NCBI RefSeq assembly: GCF_000258765.1
Contig: NZ_AJLT01000003.1
Location: 1 to 64,000, forward strand
DNA: 64,000 nt
Origin: Gillisia marina
GTDB taxonomy: Bacteria; Bacteroidota; Bacteroidia; Flavobacteriales; Flavobacteriaceae
Direction: 5' to 3'
Shown: in pieces, positions 1 through 10,176 of the stretch
Layout: every line of letters begins with the position of its first letter
Numbering within the stretch: position 1 is the first letter of the stretch
The notes under the pieces: model-generated
What the model saw: only the letters and a program-made list of their open reading frames with translations
The model's database searches: none
What the model was told of the DNA's origin: nothing
Program-made: the position numbers and the translations under genes

Positions 1-28
1 AAAAAAACCATCCCAAAAAGGATGGTTT
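1..28 (-). terminator. Rho-independent terminator (minus strand)
   Basis: A nine-base-pair stem (5-13 with 20-28, core ACCATCC/GGATGGT) closes a six-base loop. Read on the minus strand it is followed by a run of T from the A-tract at 1-7. It lies downstream of the tRNA-Ala gene and would end that transcript. It may continue beyond the window edge. Confidence 0.6.
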
Positions 29-45
29 CCCTCATTGAGGGTTTT
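29..45 (+). terminator. Short hairpin CCCTC-ATT-GAGGG with T4
   Basis: A five-base-pair GC-rich stem with a three-base loop is followed by TTTT on the plus strand. The identical 13-base hairpin occurs at 56078-56090 directly after the stop codon of the DUF5689 gene. It may be a weak terminator here or a recurring hairpin of this genome. Confidence 0.35.
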
Positions 46-54
46 AATTTAAAG

Positions 55-72
55 TCCCGATAGCTATCGGGA
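55..72. repeat. 18-base perfect palindrome
   Basis: TCCCGATAGCTATCGGGA is its own reverse complement. A degenerate copy of the core (CCGATAGCTATC) occurs at 47890-47901 in another intergenic region, which suggests a dispersed intergenic element rather than a gene-specific operator. Confidence 0.5.
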
Positions 73-136
73 TGTCCCTATTTTAAAAGTAGTTCCAAAT
101 ACATACCTCATGGACTAGCCTTAAAGCTTTTGATTG

Positions 137-210
137 TGGAGAATATCGGAGTCGAACCGATGACCTTTTGGCTGCCAGCCAAACGCTCTAGCCAACTGAG
201 CTAATCCCCC
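137..210 (-). tRNA. tRNA-Ala (anticodon GGC)
   Basis: The minus strand folds into a standard 74-base cloverleaf. The seven-pair acceptor stem (GGGGGAT with ATTCTCC, two G-U pairs) is followed by discriminator A. The D-arm is GCTCAGTTGGCTAGAGC, the anticodon stem TTTGG/CCAAA holds the loop CTGGCAG, and the T-arm carries GGTTCGACTCC. The anticodon GGC (complement at 174-176) reads GCC alanine codons. The 3' CCA is not encoded, so it would be added after transcription. Confidence 0.93.
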
Positions 211-275
211 TAATTCGATTTCAAAGTTAAACATTTATTTATAGGAGCGAAAAATAATTTGACTTCTAAAAATTG

Positions 276-1154
276 CTATTTTTTTATAGGAGTTGGCGCT
301 TTTTCAGCAATAAACTTTGAAGTGCCATCTAGTACATATTGAAAATTTGCTGGTAATGATTTACCGCTATTCCAAGGATGTGATACATCATAAACATGAT
401 CTGCTCCTTCCACCAATAATAATTCTGGATTTGGGCTCCATTTGAATAAATCGCCAGATTCACTTAAAGGCACCGAAGTGTCCTTGCTGCCATGTACAAT
501 TAAATGCGGAATTTTTAATGCTTTTGTAGCTCTGGAAATGTTTAATCGCTCTTCATTTGCTTTAAAATTCTTATAAAATTGAAAGTGATGAGGCAGTTGT
601 TGTTTCGTTCTGGTATTTACAATATAGCTCACTCCTTTCTCTTTCCAACCTTCTAAAATTTTTCCTGAAGGAAATCTTGAAGCAAAGTCTGATACCGAAG
701 AAAAAGTTACCAACTTGGTGATCCTACTTTCTTCAGCAGCTTTAATTATACTTATTCCACCACCACGCGAATGCCCGATGAGGGTAATGTTTGACGTGTC
801 TATGTATTTTGAATATTCAGAATTTGCTTGAAATAACCAATCTATTACAGATTGAAGATCGTCTAATTCCTTGGTGTAATTATTATCTCCAAAAGCCTCA
901 ATATCCATAAATTCTGTAAGATTCTCTGGAGTCGTACCATTATGAGAAAAATTGAATTTCAGGAAAAAATAGCCTTTTTCAGCAAATTCTTTAGCCATCA
1001 TATCCCAAGCTCCCCAATCTTTAAAGCCTTTATAACCGTGGCAAAAGATAACTATAGGTTTAGGTTTCGAATCTTCGGTAAAAACCACATCGGTTAAAAT
1101 TGGTTTATCATGTTCACCTGTAATTAAAATATTATTCTTTTTAATAAGCTCCAT
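276..1154 (-). CDS. Alpha/beta hydrolase (dienelactone hydrolase-like)
   Basis: A 292-residue cytosolic serine hydrolase with no signal peptide. The fold marks are all present: the oxyanion motif HGY at 39-41, the nucleophile elbow GHSRGG with Ser129, an acid candidate Asp225 in HGSKD, and His253 in GADH. The substrate cannot be told from the sequence; relatives act on esters or short acyl groups. Its start overlaps the end of the upstream AddB-like gene by 14 bases on the same strand, so the two are probably co-transcribed. The link to DNA repair is positional only. Length is normal for the family. Confidence 0.85.
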   Translation of the reverse strand: MELIKKNNILITGEHDKPILTDVVFTEDSKPKPIVIFCHGYKGFKDWGAWDMMAKEFAEKGYFFLKFNFSHNGTTPENLTEFMDIEAFGDNNYTKELDDLQSVIDWLFQANSEYSKYIDTSNITLIGHSRGGGISIIKAAEESRITKLVTFSSVSDFASRFPSGKILEGWKEKGVSYIVNTRTKQQLPHHFQFYKNFKANEERLNISRATKALKIPHLIVHGSKDTSVPLSESGDLFKWSPNPELLLVEGADHVYDVSHPWNSGKSLPANFQYVLDGTSKFIAEKAPTPIKK

Positions 1155-3900
1155 AAGCGGGTTTTAGTTCTTTTTCTATAAATGGAATTTCCGGGTCACA
1201 AATTTCTAATATTAATAGATTTAATTGCTCCTGAAAATTACTTAGAATTTCTTCTGAAATATTTGAATTTTTTACTGGTTTACTGCCTTGTTTTTCTTTT
1301 AAACTGAACTTTAAAAAACCTGCTTTCAAATTTTTAAAGGAAATCACTCCGGCTTCTACTTCTCCATTATTTTCTTTGTTATTTAAGAGCATAGTAGCAT
1401 AAGTTAAGACTTGAAAAGGTTTCGAATATTTATCATAATCGGAGGTAAGCAAATCCCAATCTGCTATTTCTAACTGATTTTGCATCACTTTTCCTGTCTT
1501 GTAATCTATTATTCTTAAAACTCCATCTGCTAAATCTACGCGATCTACTTTTCCTCGAATATGAATAGGGAAATCAAGTTCAGGAATAGTAAGTGCTGAA
1601 CTCAGATTAGATTCCACTTCTTTTATAATGATGTTCTTCCCGGCTTCTAAGTCTTTTATTTCCATATTCAGGAAATTGATCACATAGCGCTTTGCAACCT
1701 CAAATATCAAGAGATTCTTGCCTAAACTTAAAGGTGCTTTACTATAGGTTTTCTCAAACTGTTTCTTTACTTCTTGTGCTGTTAATTTTTTGAGCTCCTT
1801 CAGGTTTTCTAAAGTAAGCGGTTTCCCTATAAAAGGCTTATAAAATACTTCTAAAGTATCATGGACAACAGTCCCTAGTGTATTGTAAGCAACAGTTTCT
1901 TCAACTTCTTCATTATCTCTAATCCCAAGGATGTATTGTTTGTAAAAATCTAAAGGATTTCTAATATAAGTGGTAAGTGCCGAGGGTGAAAATCCTCGTC
2001 CGGCTAGTAGTTTCAATTTTTCGAGAACCTCAGGAGTTTTTTGAATCTTTTGAAGTTCATTTTTAACTACCGGAACTTCGGGAGAGATAAGAGAAGTAGT
2101 TATTTTATGTGCAGGTTGCTCTTCGTGTAGCAATTGCAGTAAAAATCTGCTCTTTTCACTACCCATTTGGCTTTCGGTATCGGTATCATGGAGTAAGTAA
2201 ATTTTCTTAGCCCTATGAAGCAAATGATAAAAGTGGTAGGTGTAAATGGCATCTTTCTCCTTATACGTGGGAAGGTTGAAGGTTTTTTTAAGATCGTAAG
2301 GGATAAAAGAATTATTGCTTTTACCTGCCGGTAGAATCCCTTCGTTTACAGAAGTAAGAATAACAGTCTCAAAATCCAGACCTCGGGTTTCCAGCATTCC
2401 CATAAGTTGTAAACCCTGAAAAGGTTTTCCTTGAAAATCTAATGATTGTAAACTACTAAATTCCCTAAAATATTGAAGAAGGGAAACCAAAGAGGTGAAA
2501 TGTGGGAATTCGGTTATTAATTTACTTAGTCGTTGTACCACTAGATGATAGTGATATAAAAACTCAAGGGAAAGACTGTCTTCGTCTTTATCTAATAGTT
2601 CTTTAAAGTGCCTTATTATGGTTTCAAATCGAAGTAAAACTTGCTCTGGGGTTAGTTTTACATCCGGGAAGCAAGCCAATATTAATTTCTGCTGTTCTGC
2701 TGAAAAAAAGCCTTCTATTTGCTGTTTGCTTAGATAGAGTAAATTTTCAGTTTTAATCTTATTTATAACCTCTTCCGATATAAAATTAGTTGCCTTGATA
2801 ATAAGGGGAGAACTCAGGATGGCAATCACATCTTTATAATAGATCTGGTTATTTTCTATTTGATATATTTCGAATAATTTTTCAAAGAAACTTGAAAATA
2901 CACTGTATTTCAAGGGATATCCCATGGTAATATTGAGCGCTTCAATATTTGAAGGAATGGAATTGAGCATTGGGAGCAGGAGTGACTCATCACCTAGCAC
3001 CAATGCGGTAGAATTTAATTGTTCCTTATTTAATTCTGAAAGTGTTTCTGCAACAAATTTAACTTGTCCAATATTTTTCGGAACGCCAATAATTTCAATT
3101 TCCTTTTCAGAATTATAGGTGTTCGAAGCGAATTCGAATGCATTGGTTTTATAATATGGCCAATTTTCAAGGTATTGTCTTATAAATAAGGAGGCATCAT
3201 GGTTGTTGTCTTTTAGAAAGACTTCATCGATGTCCCAAAAGATCCTTGCTTTGTTGGCCAACATCGATTGGATAATATGCTGCTCGGCATTATTTAAAGC
3301 ATTAAAGCCCAGAAATATGTAGTTTTCGGCATTCGGCTTGGCGAATTCATCTATGTTTTCGGCAGCATGCCTATAGATTAATCCTTGATAGCCTTCAGAT
3401 TTATTTAAAAGATTTTCCTTAAGTAAGCTGTAATATTCAGGAAGTTTTTTCCAAAAGACTAAGTAGTTTTTAACGATGTCTGTTTGGTTTTCACCTAAAG
3501 ACCAATGATTCTTATCCTGAATTTCAAAAAGGTAATTAAAGATTTTCTCTGGCTTTATGAGATATCTATCTATCTCGTTGAAATCATGAATAAGGGTTTG
3601 TGCCCAATTTCCAAAACTCTCAAAATCTTCCTGTTGCTCTTTCGGGGTGAGTTCTTTATATACAGCATATAATTCGAATAGGGTATGTACAGAATCTATA
3701 GTTTTTAATCCGGATACCTTTTCTGAAAATTCTTCAATACTAATAACCTCTGGAGAAAAGATAGGTTTATCCACCAGATCGCCCAGTTCTTTCCTTAAAT
3801 AAGCTCCTGCACGTTTGCTGGGAAAAACAAAGATCAAATTAGAGATATCCTTATCCTGTGATAGGAGTTGCTTAAGGATTTGGGAGATAAAAGACGTCAT
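1141..3900 (-). CDS. AddB-like PD-(D/E)XK nuclease, recombinational repair
   Basis: A 919-residue protein that matches the partner subunit of bacterial helicase-nucleases processing double-strand breaks. The N-terminal half is a degenerate helicase (FVFPSKRAG near residue 25). The C-terminal nuclease domain begins with FSPSALTTY and carries GTVVHDTLE, the metal site D786 in KVDRVD, and the D799-x-K801 pair in DYKTG. Its likely partner is the AddA-like gene at 6864-10004, on the same strand but separated by ompA and kbl. An intrinsic terminator lies just upstream, so it should have its own promoter. It is named PD-(D/E)XK nuclease in many Bacteroidota, and AddB identity is by analogy. Confidence 0.8.
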   Translation of the reverse strand: MTSFISQILKQLLSQDKDISNLIFVFPSKRAGAYLRKELGDLVDKPIFSPEVISIEEFSEKVSGLKTIDSVHTLFELYAVYKELTPKEQQEDFESFGNWAQTLIHDFNEIDRYLIKPEKIFNYLFEIQDKNHWSLGENQTDIVKNYLVFWKKLPEYYSLLKENLLNKSEGYQGLIYRHAAENIDEFAKPNAENYIFLGFNALNNAEQHIIQSMLANKARIFWDIDEVFLKDNNHDASLFIRQYLENWPYYKTNAFEFASNTYNSEKEIEIIGVPKNIGQVKFVAETLSELNKEQLNSTALVLGDESLLLPMLNSIPSNIEALNITMGYPLKYSVFSSFFEKLFEIYQIENNQIYYKDVIAILSSPLIIKATNFISEEVINKIKTENLLYLSKQQIEGFFSAEQQKLILACFPDVKLTPEQVLLRFETIIRHFKELLDKDEDSLSLEFLYHYHLVVQRLSKLITEFPHFTSLVSLLQYFREFSSLQSLDFQGKPFQGLQLMGMLETRGLDFETVILTSVNEGILPAGKSNNSFIPYDLKKTFNLPTYKEKDAIYTYHFYHLLHRAKKIYLLHDTDTESQMGSEKSRFLLQLLHEEQPAHKITTSLISPEVPVVKNELQKIQKTPEVLEKLKLLAGRGFSPSALTTYIRNPLDFYKQYILGIRDNEEVEETVAYNTLGTVVHDTLEVFYKPFIGKPLTLENLKELKKLTAQEVKKQFEKTYSKAPLSLGKNLLIFEVAKRYVINFLNMEIKDLEAGKNIIIKEVESNLSSALTIPELDFPIHIRGKVDRVDLADGVLRIIDYKTGKVMQNQLEIADWDLLTSDYDKYSKPFQVLTYATMLLNNKENNGEVEAGVISFKNLKAGFLKFSLKEKQGSKPVKNSNISEEILSNFQEQLNLLILEICDPEIPFIEKELKPAYGAY

Positions 3901-3913
3901 GGGTTAAAAATAG

Positions 3914-3942
3914 AAAACGCCCCGAAGAATCGGGGCGTTTTT
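3914..3942 (-). terminator. Strong intrinsic terminator of ompA
   Basis: An 11-base-pair stem (AAAACGCCCCG with its complement) closes a six-base loop, with A/T tracts on both sides. It sits 25 bases past the ompA stop and 13 bases before the AddB-like start, so it can end the ompA transcript. It may work in both directions. Confidence 0.85.
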
Positions 3943-3967
3943 AAAAAAACTTTAAAGATTTTTAATA

Positions 3968-5392
3968 CTACATTTTATCTGTAGAATCTTTTTTAGTGTC
4001 TTTCATTTCTTTGTCTTTGTCTAAAGAAATTTCAACACGTCTGTTATCTTGTCTTCCTTTTGCAGTCTTGTTAGTTGCAATTGGTCTAGTTTCACCATAA
4101 CCTTCAGAAGTCAATCTATAAGCAGGAACTCCAGCAGAGATTAAAAAGTCTCTAACAGAAGCAGCACGCTCTTTAGATAAGTTCATGTTGTATTCGTCTC
4201 TTCCTTGAGAATCTGTATGACCTTCAATATGGAAAATTGTGTTTGAATATTCTTCCATGATGTCTGCAATAGATTTTAAAGCTTCACCTGAATCAGGACG
4301 AATTGAAGCTTTGTTAGTATCAAACAAGACTGTTTTAGAGTACTCATTTAATTCTTTAATAGCTTCAGCAGTTGGCTCTGGACATCCGTTGTTAGCAGCA
4401 GTTCCTGCAACCTCTGGACATTCATCATCTTTATCTAAAACACCATCACCATCCATATCTTTGTAAGGACATCCTTTGTTTTCTTTAGGACCAGCTTCGT
4501 TAGGACATTCGTCTTCACTATCTTTTACTCCATCACCATCAGCATCAGGACATCCATTCATTGCAGCAATTCCAGCAACAGTAGGACATTCATCTTTTGG
4601 ATCAGCAATTCCGTCACCGTCAGTATCAGGACATCCGTCAAACTCAGCTAAACCAGCTTCGTTAGGACAAGCATCTTTACGATCTTCGATTCCATCACCA
4701 TCAGTATCAGGACATCCGTTAAATTCTGCTAAACCAGCAGTCTCAGGACATTCATCATCTTTGTCATATATTCCATCACCGTCAGTATCTTTTCCTCCGA
4801 AGATTACTTTAAGACCAGCAGCATGTTGGAAATGAGAATCTGCTTCATCTTTAAAAGCATGTTTGTAAGTAGATTGTACGTTTAAAGCGATATTATCTGA
4901 GAACCAGATATTAAAACCAGCTTTACCGTTTAAAGTTCCATTACCTTCTGAATCTAACCAGTTGTAACCACCACCAACTCCAAGTTGTGGGTCAAACCAT
5001 CCGTCGTTCAATAAAGCTCTAAGGCTATAGTTAGCCATACCATCTACAGCGTAGTAAGATAAATCATCTACACTTTGCTTTCCAAATGTATCTATTTGGT
5101 TAACAGAACCTGCAACCTCAACTACGAATCCACCACCTACGTATCTAGAAACAGAAAGTCTAGAAACAGAAGGAAGGATATTCCATTGGTCAGTATCGAA
5201 AAACTGGTCTCCGAATCCTCCTCCGGCTACACCGTTTCCGATCATACCTGGAGTGTCGTCACCAGTACCACCATAATTAACCGCGTTTACGCCAATTTCG
5301 ATGGCCCATGGGTTGTTTGCGTCTTGTGCTTGCATTGAAGAGAAGCCCAAAACAAACATTGAAGCTAATAAAAATCTGCTAAGATGTTTCAT
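3968..5392 (-). CDS. OmpA-family outer membrane porin with TSP3 repeats
   Basis: A 474-residue outer-membrane protein that anchors the membrane to peptidoglycan. It has a signal peptide (about 1-23, ending MQAQ), an N-terminal beta-barrel to about residue 200, and five calcium-binding thrombospondin type-3 repeats (202-340, each D-x-DGDG with a later CP). The OmpA C-terminal domain follows (about 341-460, with GHTDSQG, NxxLSxxRA and NRRVEI). The start at 5392 is chosen because the signal peptide begins there; an upstream in-frame ATG at 5428 falls inside the predicted -7 promoter box. The terminator just after it and the promoter before it suggest a monocistronic, abundant transcript. Confidence 0.92.
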   Translation of the reverse strand: MKHLSRFLLASMFVLGFSSMQAQDANNPWAIEIGVNAVNYGGTGDDTPGMIGNGVAGGGFGDQFFDTDQWNILPSVSRLSVSRYVGGGFVVEVAGSVNQIDTFGKQSVDDLSYYAVDGMANYSLRALLNDGWFDPQLGVGGGYNWLDSEGNGTLNGKAGFNIWFSDNIALNVQSTYKHAFKDEADSHFQHAAGLKVIFGGKDTDGDGIYDKDDECPETAGLAEFNGCPDTDGDGIEDRKDACPNEAGLAEFDGCPDTDGDGIADPKDECPTVAGIAAMNGCPDADGDGVKDSEDECPNEAGPKENKGCPYKDMDGDGVLDKDDECPEVAGTAANNGCPEPTAEAIKELNEYSKTVLFDTNKASIRPDSGEALKSIADIMEEYSNTIFHIEGHTDSQGRDEYNMNLSKERAASVRDFLISAGVPAYRLTSEGYGETRPIATNKTAKGRQDNRRVEISLDKDKEMKDTKKDSTDKM

Positions 5393-5425
5393 ATTTGTTG
5401 ATTTAGTTTTTTGTGTTAATTCAAG

Positions 5426-5456
5426 CAAAAGTATATGCTAATTAGATATTAACAAA
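5426..5456 (-). promoter_or_regulatory. Predicted Bacteroidota promoter of ompA
   Basis: On the minus strand, TACTTTTG (5426-5433) matches the TAnnTTTG -7 box, and TTTG (5453-5456) lies 19 bases upstream in the -33 position. The spacing is that expected for the Bacteroidota housekeeping sigma factor, and the leader to the ATG at 5392 is about 27 bases. Confidence 0.6.
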
Positions 5457-5637
5457 GATAAAATTAATAAAGTTTTCTTAATTGACCGCGAGATACACCG
5501 TATTTAAAGGGATTTACTCAATTTTCCTCCATAAATAGGCCTATTATCATACACTTTCGAGCAATCTGATTAACAGAATAAATCTTAGATTTTAAGAAAA
5601 TATTAATGGTTCCTCCAATAACTGGGGAGATTTTCAT

Positions 5638-6831
5638 TTATATCACCTTCAGTTCTTTCCCTACTTTTGTAAATGCAGCTATGGCTTTATCTAAATGTTC
5701 TTGTTCATGTGCTGCAGAAAGCTGAACTCGAATTCTTGCCTTATCTTTTGGCACCACCGGGAAAAAGAATCCAATTACATAAATCCCTTCTTCTAATAAC
5801 TTATCTGCCATATCTTGAGATAACTTCGCATCATATAACATTACCGGCACAATTGCAGAATCCCCATCGATGATATCAAAGCCGGCCGCCTTCATTTTTT
5901 CTTTAAAGTATTTTGTGTTGCTCTCCAACTTGTCTCTTAAACTCGTGTCGTTTTTAAGCATATCAAACACCTTGATGGATGCACCAACAATAGAAGGTGC
6001 TAAGGAATTTGAAAATAAATATGGTCTGGAACGTTGTCTCAATAGGTCAATGATCTCTTTTTTTCCTGTGGTATAACCACCCATGGCACCACCAAGAGCT
6101 TTTCCAAAGGTTCCTGTAATAATATCTATTCTACCTAGGACTCCTTTTTCTTCCATAGTTCCAATCCCGGTCTTTCCAATAAATCCGGTTGCATGGCATT
6201 CATCTACCATAACCAGCGCATCATATTTATCGGCTAGATCACATATTTTATCTAAAGGAGCAACAAGGCCATCCATGGAGAATACACCATCTGTAACGAT
6301 CAATTTGAATCTAGTTCCTTTTTCTGTCGCGGCTTGCAATTGCTTTTCAAGATCTTCCATATCGCCATTCGCATAACGATATCTTGCTGCTTTACAAAGA
6401 CGAACGCCATCTATAATAGAGGCGTGGTTCAAAGAATCTGAGATTATTGCATCTTCTGCAGATAATAAGGGCTCGAAAATTCCTCCATTAGCATCGAAAC
6501 AGGCCGCATATAAAATAGTGTCTTCAGTTCCGTAGAAATCTGCTACTTTTTGTTCCAGTTCTTTATGGATATCCTGAGTTCCACAAATAAAACGAACGCT
6601 GGACATTCCGAAGCCATGAGAATCCATAGCATCTTTAGCCGCTTGGATTACATCTGGATGAGATGAAAGCCCTAAATAGTTATTTGCACAAAAGTTAATA
6701 ACTTCTTCTCCGGTAGATATTTTTATAGCCGCTCCCTGAGGAGATGTAATGATTCGCTCTTTTTTATAAAGTCCGTTTTCCTTTATTTCTTTTATTTCAG
6801 CTTGTAAATGCTCTTTTATTGATCCGTACAT
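5638..6831 (-). CDS. kbl: Glycine C-acetyltransferase (2-amino-3-ketobutyrate CoA ligase)
   Basis: A 397-residue cytosolic PLP enzyme that cleaves 2-amino-3-oxobutyrate with CoA to glycine and acetyl-CoA, the second step of threonine breakdown. Marks of the alpha-oxoamine synthase family are visible: FCANNYLGL (47-55), the cofactor pair D210 and H213 in VDECHATG, and the Schiff-base Lys244 in [10 protein letters not shown]. Length is that of E. coli Kbl. The gene lies 32 bases after the AddA-like gene on the same strand. No threonine dehydrogenase is in the window. Related 8-amino-7-oxononanoate synthases share the fold, but these motifs and the length favour Kbl. Confidence 0.93.
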   Translation of the reverse strand: MYGSIKEHLQAEIKEIKENGLYKKERIITSPQGAAIKISTGEEVINFCANNYLGLSSHPDVIQAAKDAMDSHGFGMSSVRFICGTQDIHKELEQKVADFYGTEDTILYAACFDANGGIFEPLLSAEDAIISDSLNHASIIDGVRLCKAARYRYANGDMEDLEKQLQAATEKGTRFKLIVTDGVFSMDGLVAPLDKICDLADKYDALVMVDECHATGFIGKTGIGTMEEKGVLGRIDIITGTFGKALGGAMGGYTTGKKEIIDLLRQRSRPYLFSNSLAPSIVGASIKVFDMLKNDTSLRDKLESNTKYFKEKMKAAGFDIIDGDSAIVPVMLYDAKLSQDMADKLLEEGIYVIGFFFPVVPKDKARIRVQLSAAHEQEHLDKAIAAFTKVGKELKVI

Positions 6832-6863
6832 AATTTCAATTTTTTTTCAAAAATAAACATCTT

Positions 6864-9800
6864 TTAAACAATTGCTATGTTCACTTCTGTATTAATATAT
6901 ATGAGTATTTTTTTGAGTACACTATATCCCATTTCACTTAGGACGTTTTCATATTGCTCCATTTGGAGTTGATGCGTCTTTTGAAAAGAACCCGTTTTAT
7001 AATCTATAATGGTAACAAACTTGTCTTTTATGTTCAATCTATCGGGACGCAAAACTTCTCCATTTGGGCTTAAAATATTTCTCTCTTTAACTACGACGGC
7101 TTCAGAAGAATAATATTCTGAAAGTTCTGGATGAAGGATCACTTCTGAAATTAATCTCTCTAATTCCTGAAGTTCACTTTCTTCTAAATTTTCCCCTAGC
7201 GTGAATTTTTGAATTGCTGAAGACATATCTTCGATAGTATCTATTTCAGAAAAAATATCATGATATAAATCCCCTTTTAAAATTGCTTTTTCCTGAAGCG
7301 AATCCCATAACAAGCCAGATTTTGTCATTATCTGTACTGCATTATTTTGTGTGGAAGAGGAGAAAAAATGACTATTTTTAAGATTGGTTGAAGATTCTGA
7401 TGTTTGATAATTTTCCATAACCTTTGTGCCAAACTCAAAAGTTTCCTTTTCATCACTCCATAAATTATTGTCTTTTAAATAGCCAATAAGCAAGCCGGAC
7501 ACCTTATTTTCATTGATTTCTCCTTTAGCCGATACATCCAAATTAGAAATTATATATAATTGTTGGGCTGCTCTGGTAAAAGCCACATATAGAATGTTAA
7601 TGCTGTCGAATTCTGTTTTATCTAAAAGCTCCTGATATGCATTTGCTTCTGTCTCTCCCCAATCCAGCATTCCTTTGGAAGCTTTTAAATAACCAATTGG
7701 AATGTCATTTAAACCTTCCGGCAAGGGCAACCAAATAGATTCCCTAGTAACATCTTGCAGCGCCGAATTCGCAAATGGGTAAATAACAATAGGAAATTCC
7801 AGTCCCTTAGATTTATGAATAGTCATAATTTGGACTGCGTTGTTAGACTTTGGGGCAAGGATGCTTAATTTTTCACTCTTTTGATTCCAAAGCTCCAGAA
7901 ATTCTGACACTCCAATATTTTTATTATTTAAGGAATCGAAAACAAAATCTAAATAAAACTGGAGATAAGCATCGGAATCTTTAATTAATGAAAAAGCTCT
8001 TATAATATATTCCGCAGCTTCGTAGATAGATAATGTTTGAATCTTTTTTATATCGAAATAAATATTATAGTCTGATAGCCAAGCAAAAAACTCCTGATGC
8101 TCTTTTTCTAAATTTTCCAGGATTAGTTTATGAGCATCCTTAATTTCTAATTTTTGAACTAGGTAATTAAGTAGTTCCCATTTTATATTTTTATCATGCG
8201 GATTTAAGGATGTAGTAAGCAGATTATTTATAAAACGAACTTCGGGAGAATTCGACACTAACAAGGATTCCGAAGAAACAATAGACACACCTTGCTCATT
8301 TAAATAATTGGCAATGGCAAAACTTTCTTTTCGAGTCCTTGTTAAAATACAAATATCGCTTCTAGAAACTCCTTGAGCATCTAGATCTTTAATTATTTCT
8401 AATACTTTTAATGGATGCAGTTCTAATTCTTCCTCTTTCTTTTTAGCTTCTAAAAAAGAAATGTTCACATAACCACCTTCTTGTTTTACAGGTTCCTGTG
8501 CGCTATTAAGAAACAGCGTTTTATAGGTGTGACTTTCAAATTTGTTGGAGACATATTGAAAGAAAGAATTGTTGAACTCCACCACTTCTTTTGCACTTCT
8601 ATAGTTGGAAGGCAGGTCTATTACCTCTTTTTCTACTTGAAATGGATTTTCTACCATACAAAGATCAATAAATTGCTCTGCCTTTCCACCTCTAAATCTA
8701 TAGATAGACTGTTTTGCATCTCCTACCAGAGTTATATTTGCCGCAGGCTCATCATTGGATTGGATTGTATTAAGGTTATGATCTGCAAGCGGAATTATAT
8801 TTGTCCATTGCATTTCTGAAGTGTCCTGAAATTCATCTATAAAGTAATTTTTATAGCGTTCCCCAAGGCGCTCATAAATAAAAGGCACCGGCTGATTGTT
8901 GATCTCTTTGGCGATAGTTGGATTAAAATCGGAGATTAAAACAAGGGAGCGTTCTTTTTTGATTTTATCGATCTCATTGGAAATTTCACTTAGCAAGGAA
9001 AGCGGAATGATACTTTTATCGATAGCTTTTAAATAGTCCCTTTTAAGAATAGCTTTTTTGGATCTATTGAAAAGTTCTGCGATTTCAGGTTGATGTTGAT
9101 CTAAAACAGCTTTTTTGTTATCACTTAATCGTTGTGGGTAAAGTGCTGAATCTTCAAGTTTATCTTGCCATTTAGCTCCAAATAATTTTAAATAATTTTG
9201 ATTTTTAATTTTGATGAAATACTTAAATAAGTACCCACCGTTGAAATCTTTTTCGGTAAGATCGAATTTATTTAAGAGTTCGAAAAAGGAATTAGCAAAG
9301 CCCGTAATATCTTCTTCAATCAAAGTAATTCCCAATTTTATTTTTTCAGAAAAATCGGCGAAATCCTGAAGGCTCTTTCCTTTTAATTGCTGAACATATT
9401 GTTGCTGACTTTCACGAATGAGCAATTTTGAAAAAGAAAACAGATCTCTGCTAATATCCCAGCTTTTGTCATCGTCGGTTTTATCCAACGTGAATTTTAA
9501 AAGCACCTTTGTGAGTTCTTTTTCTTCTCCGGCTCTATTTATAACCCGATCTACAGCTTCCTGCAGAATAAGATCTAAATTTAATTCTACTTCAAAATTT
9601 GCCGGGATTCCAAGATCTTTGGCAAAAGTTCTTATTATTTTATGTGTGAACCGATCTATGGTAGAAATATCGAAGGCCGCATAATTATGAAGAATATTCT
9701 TCAGGATTTTTTTTGATCGGTTTTGGATCTCGCTCTTCTCTAATTTTGTTTCCTCCATGAGAAGCTTCAGCAAAGATTCGGTATTAGTAGGAGTTTTTTC

Positions 9801-10004
9801 TTCAGCCAAAGAACTCAACCCAAGAATCACCCTGGATTTCATCTCTCCTACAGCCTTGTTGGTAAAGGTTATGGCAAGTATGTTTTTATAGGCATCATCC
9901 CGGCTACTATTTAAAAGTAATACGAGGTAATCTTTTACCAGCGTAAAGGTTTTACCGGAGCCTGCCGATGCGTTATATATAGTAAAGGTATTAGGATTGA
10001 TCAA
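6864..10004 (-). CDS. AddA/RecB-like UvrD-family helicase-nuclease
   Basis: A 1046-residue ATP-dependent helicase with a C-terminal nuclease. Superfamily 1 motifs are clear: Walker A NASAGSGKT (11-19), motif Ia AITFTNKAV (44-52), the DEFQD Walker B (390-394), GDAKQSIYRFRGG, and MTIHKSKGLEFP near residue 735. The C-terminus has LYHDIF, RPDR and IIDYKTG, the RecB-type nuclease site. With the AddB-like protein at 1141-3900 it would resect double-strand breaks for RecA. No frame break is seen despite the length. Its start lies 172 bases from divergent sodA. Confidence 0.88.
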   Translation of the reverse strand: MINPNTFTIYNASAGSGKTFTLVKDYLVLLLNSSRDDAYKNILAITFTNKAVGEMKSRVILGLSSLAEEKTPTNTESLLKLLMEETKLEKSEIQNRSKKILKNILHNYAAFDISTIDRFTHKIIRTFAKDLGIPANFEVELNLDLILQEAVDRVINRAGEEKELTKVLLKFTLDKTDDDKSWDISRDLFSFSKLLIRESQQQYVQQLKGKSLQDFADFSEKIKLGITLIEEDITGFANSFFELLNKFDLTEKDFNGGYLFKYFIKIKNQNYLKLFGAKWQDKLEDSALYPQRLSDNKKAVLDQHQPEIAELFNRSKKAILKRDYLKAIDKSIIPLSLLSEISNEIDKIKKERSLVLISDFNPTIAKEINNQPVPFIYERLGERYKNYFIDEFQDTSEMQWTNIIPLADHNLNTIQSNDEPAANITLVGDAKQSIYRFRGGKAEQFIDLCMVENPFQVEKEVIDLPSNYRSAKEVVEFNNSFFQYVSNKFESHTYKTLFLNSAQEPVKQEGGYVNISFLEAKKKEEELELHPLKVLEIIKDLDAQGVSRSDICILTRTRKESFAIANYLNEQGVSIVSSESLLVSNSPEVRFINNLLTTSLNPHDKNIKWELLNYLVQKLEIKDAHKLILENLEKEHQEFFAWLSDYNIYFDIKKIQTLSIYEAAEYIIRAFSLIKDSDAYLQFYLDFVFDSLNNKNIGVSEFLELWNQKSEKLSILAPKSNNAVQIMTIHKSKGLEFPIVIYPFANSALQDVTRESIWLPLPEGLNDIPIGYLKASKGMLDWGETEANAYQELLDKTEFDSINILYVAFTRAAQQLYIISNLDVSAKGEINENKVSGLLIGYLKDNNLWSDEKETFEFGTKVMENYQTSESSTNLKNSHFFSSSTQNNAVQIMTKSGLLWDSLQEKAILKGDLYHDIFSEIDTIEDMSSAIQKFTLGENLEESELQELERLISEVILHPELSEYYSSEAVVVKERNILSPNGEVLRPDRLNIKDKFVTIIDYKTGSFQKTHQLQMEQYENVLSEMGYSVLKKILIYINTEVNIAIV

Positions 10005-10130
10005 CTAAAAGATGTTTTGTGAGTGTTCGTGGGTCTAAATTAAATGAATATGATAATAAAACCTTCCAATAGAACATAATCTTTAAGTATTTTATAACAC
10101 AAAAACGTTTATTTTAAATTTCCTAATGAC

Positions 10131-10138
10131 TAAATTTG
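10131..10138 (+). promoter_or_regulatory. Predicted -7 box of sodA
   Basis: TAAATTTG matches TAnnTTTG exactly, 38 bases before the sodA ATG. No clear TTG is found in the -33 position, so the call rests on one box. Confidence 0.4.
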
Positions 10139-10176
10139 AATCAATTGAATAAATACTAACTAGAAAACATATAATT

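Noticed and set aside
137-210. Attachment site for an integrated element in tRNA-Ala
   Set aside because: No integrase gene and no repeated copy of the tRNA 3' end were seen in the window.
4390-4810. Regularly spaced repeated DNA that could look like a short CRISPR array, with long opposite-strand frames at 4239-4466 and 4476-4835
   Set aside because: The periodicity of about 81-87 bases comes from five thrombospondin type-3 repeats in ompA, and the opposite frames are shadows of the same codons.
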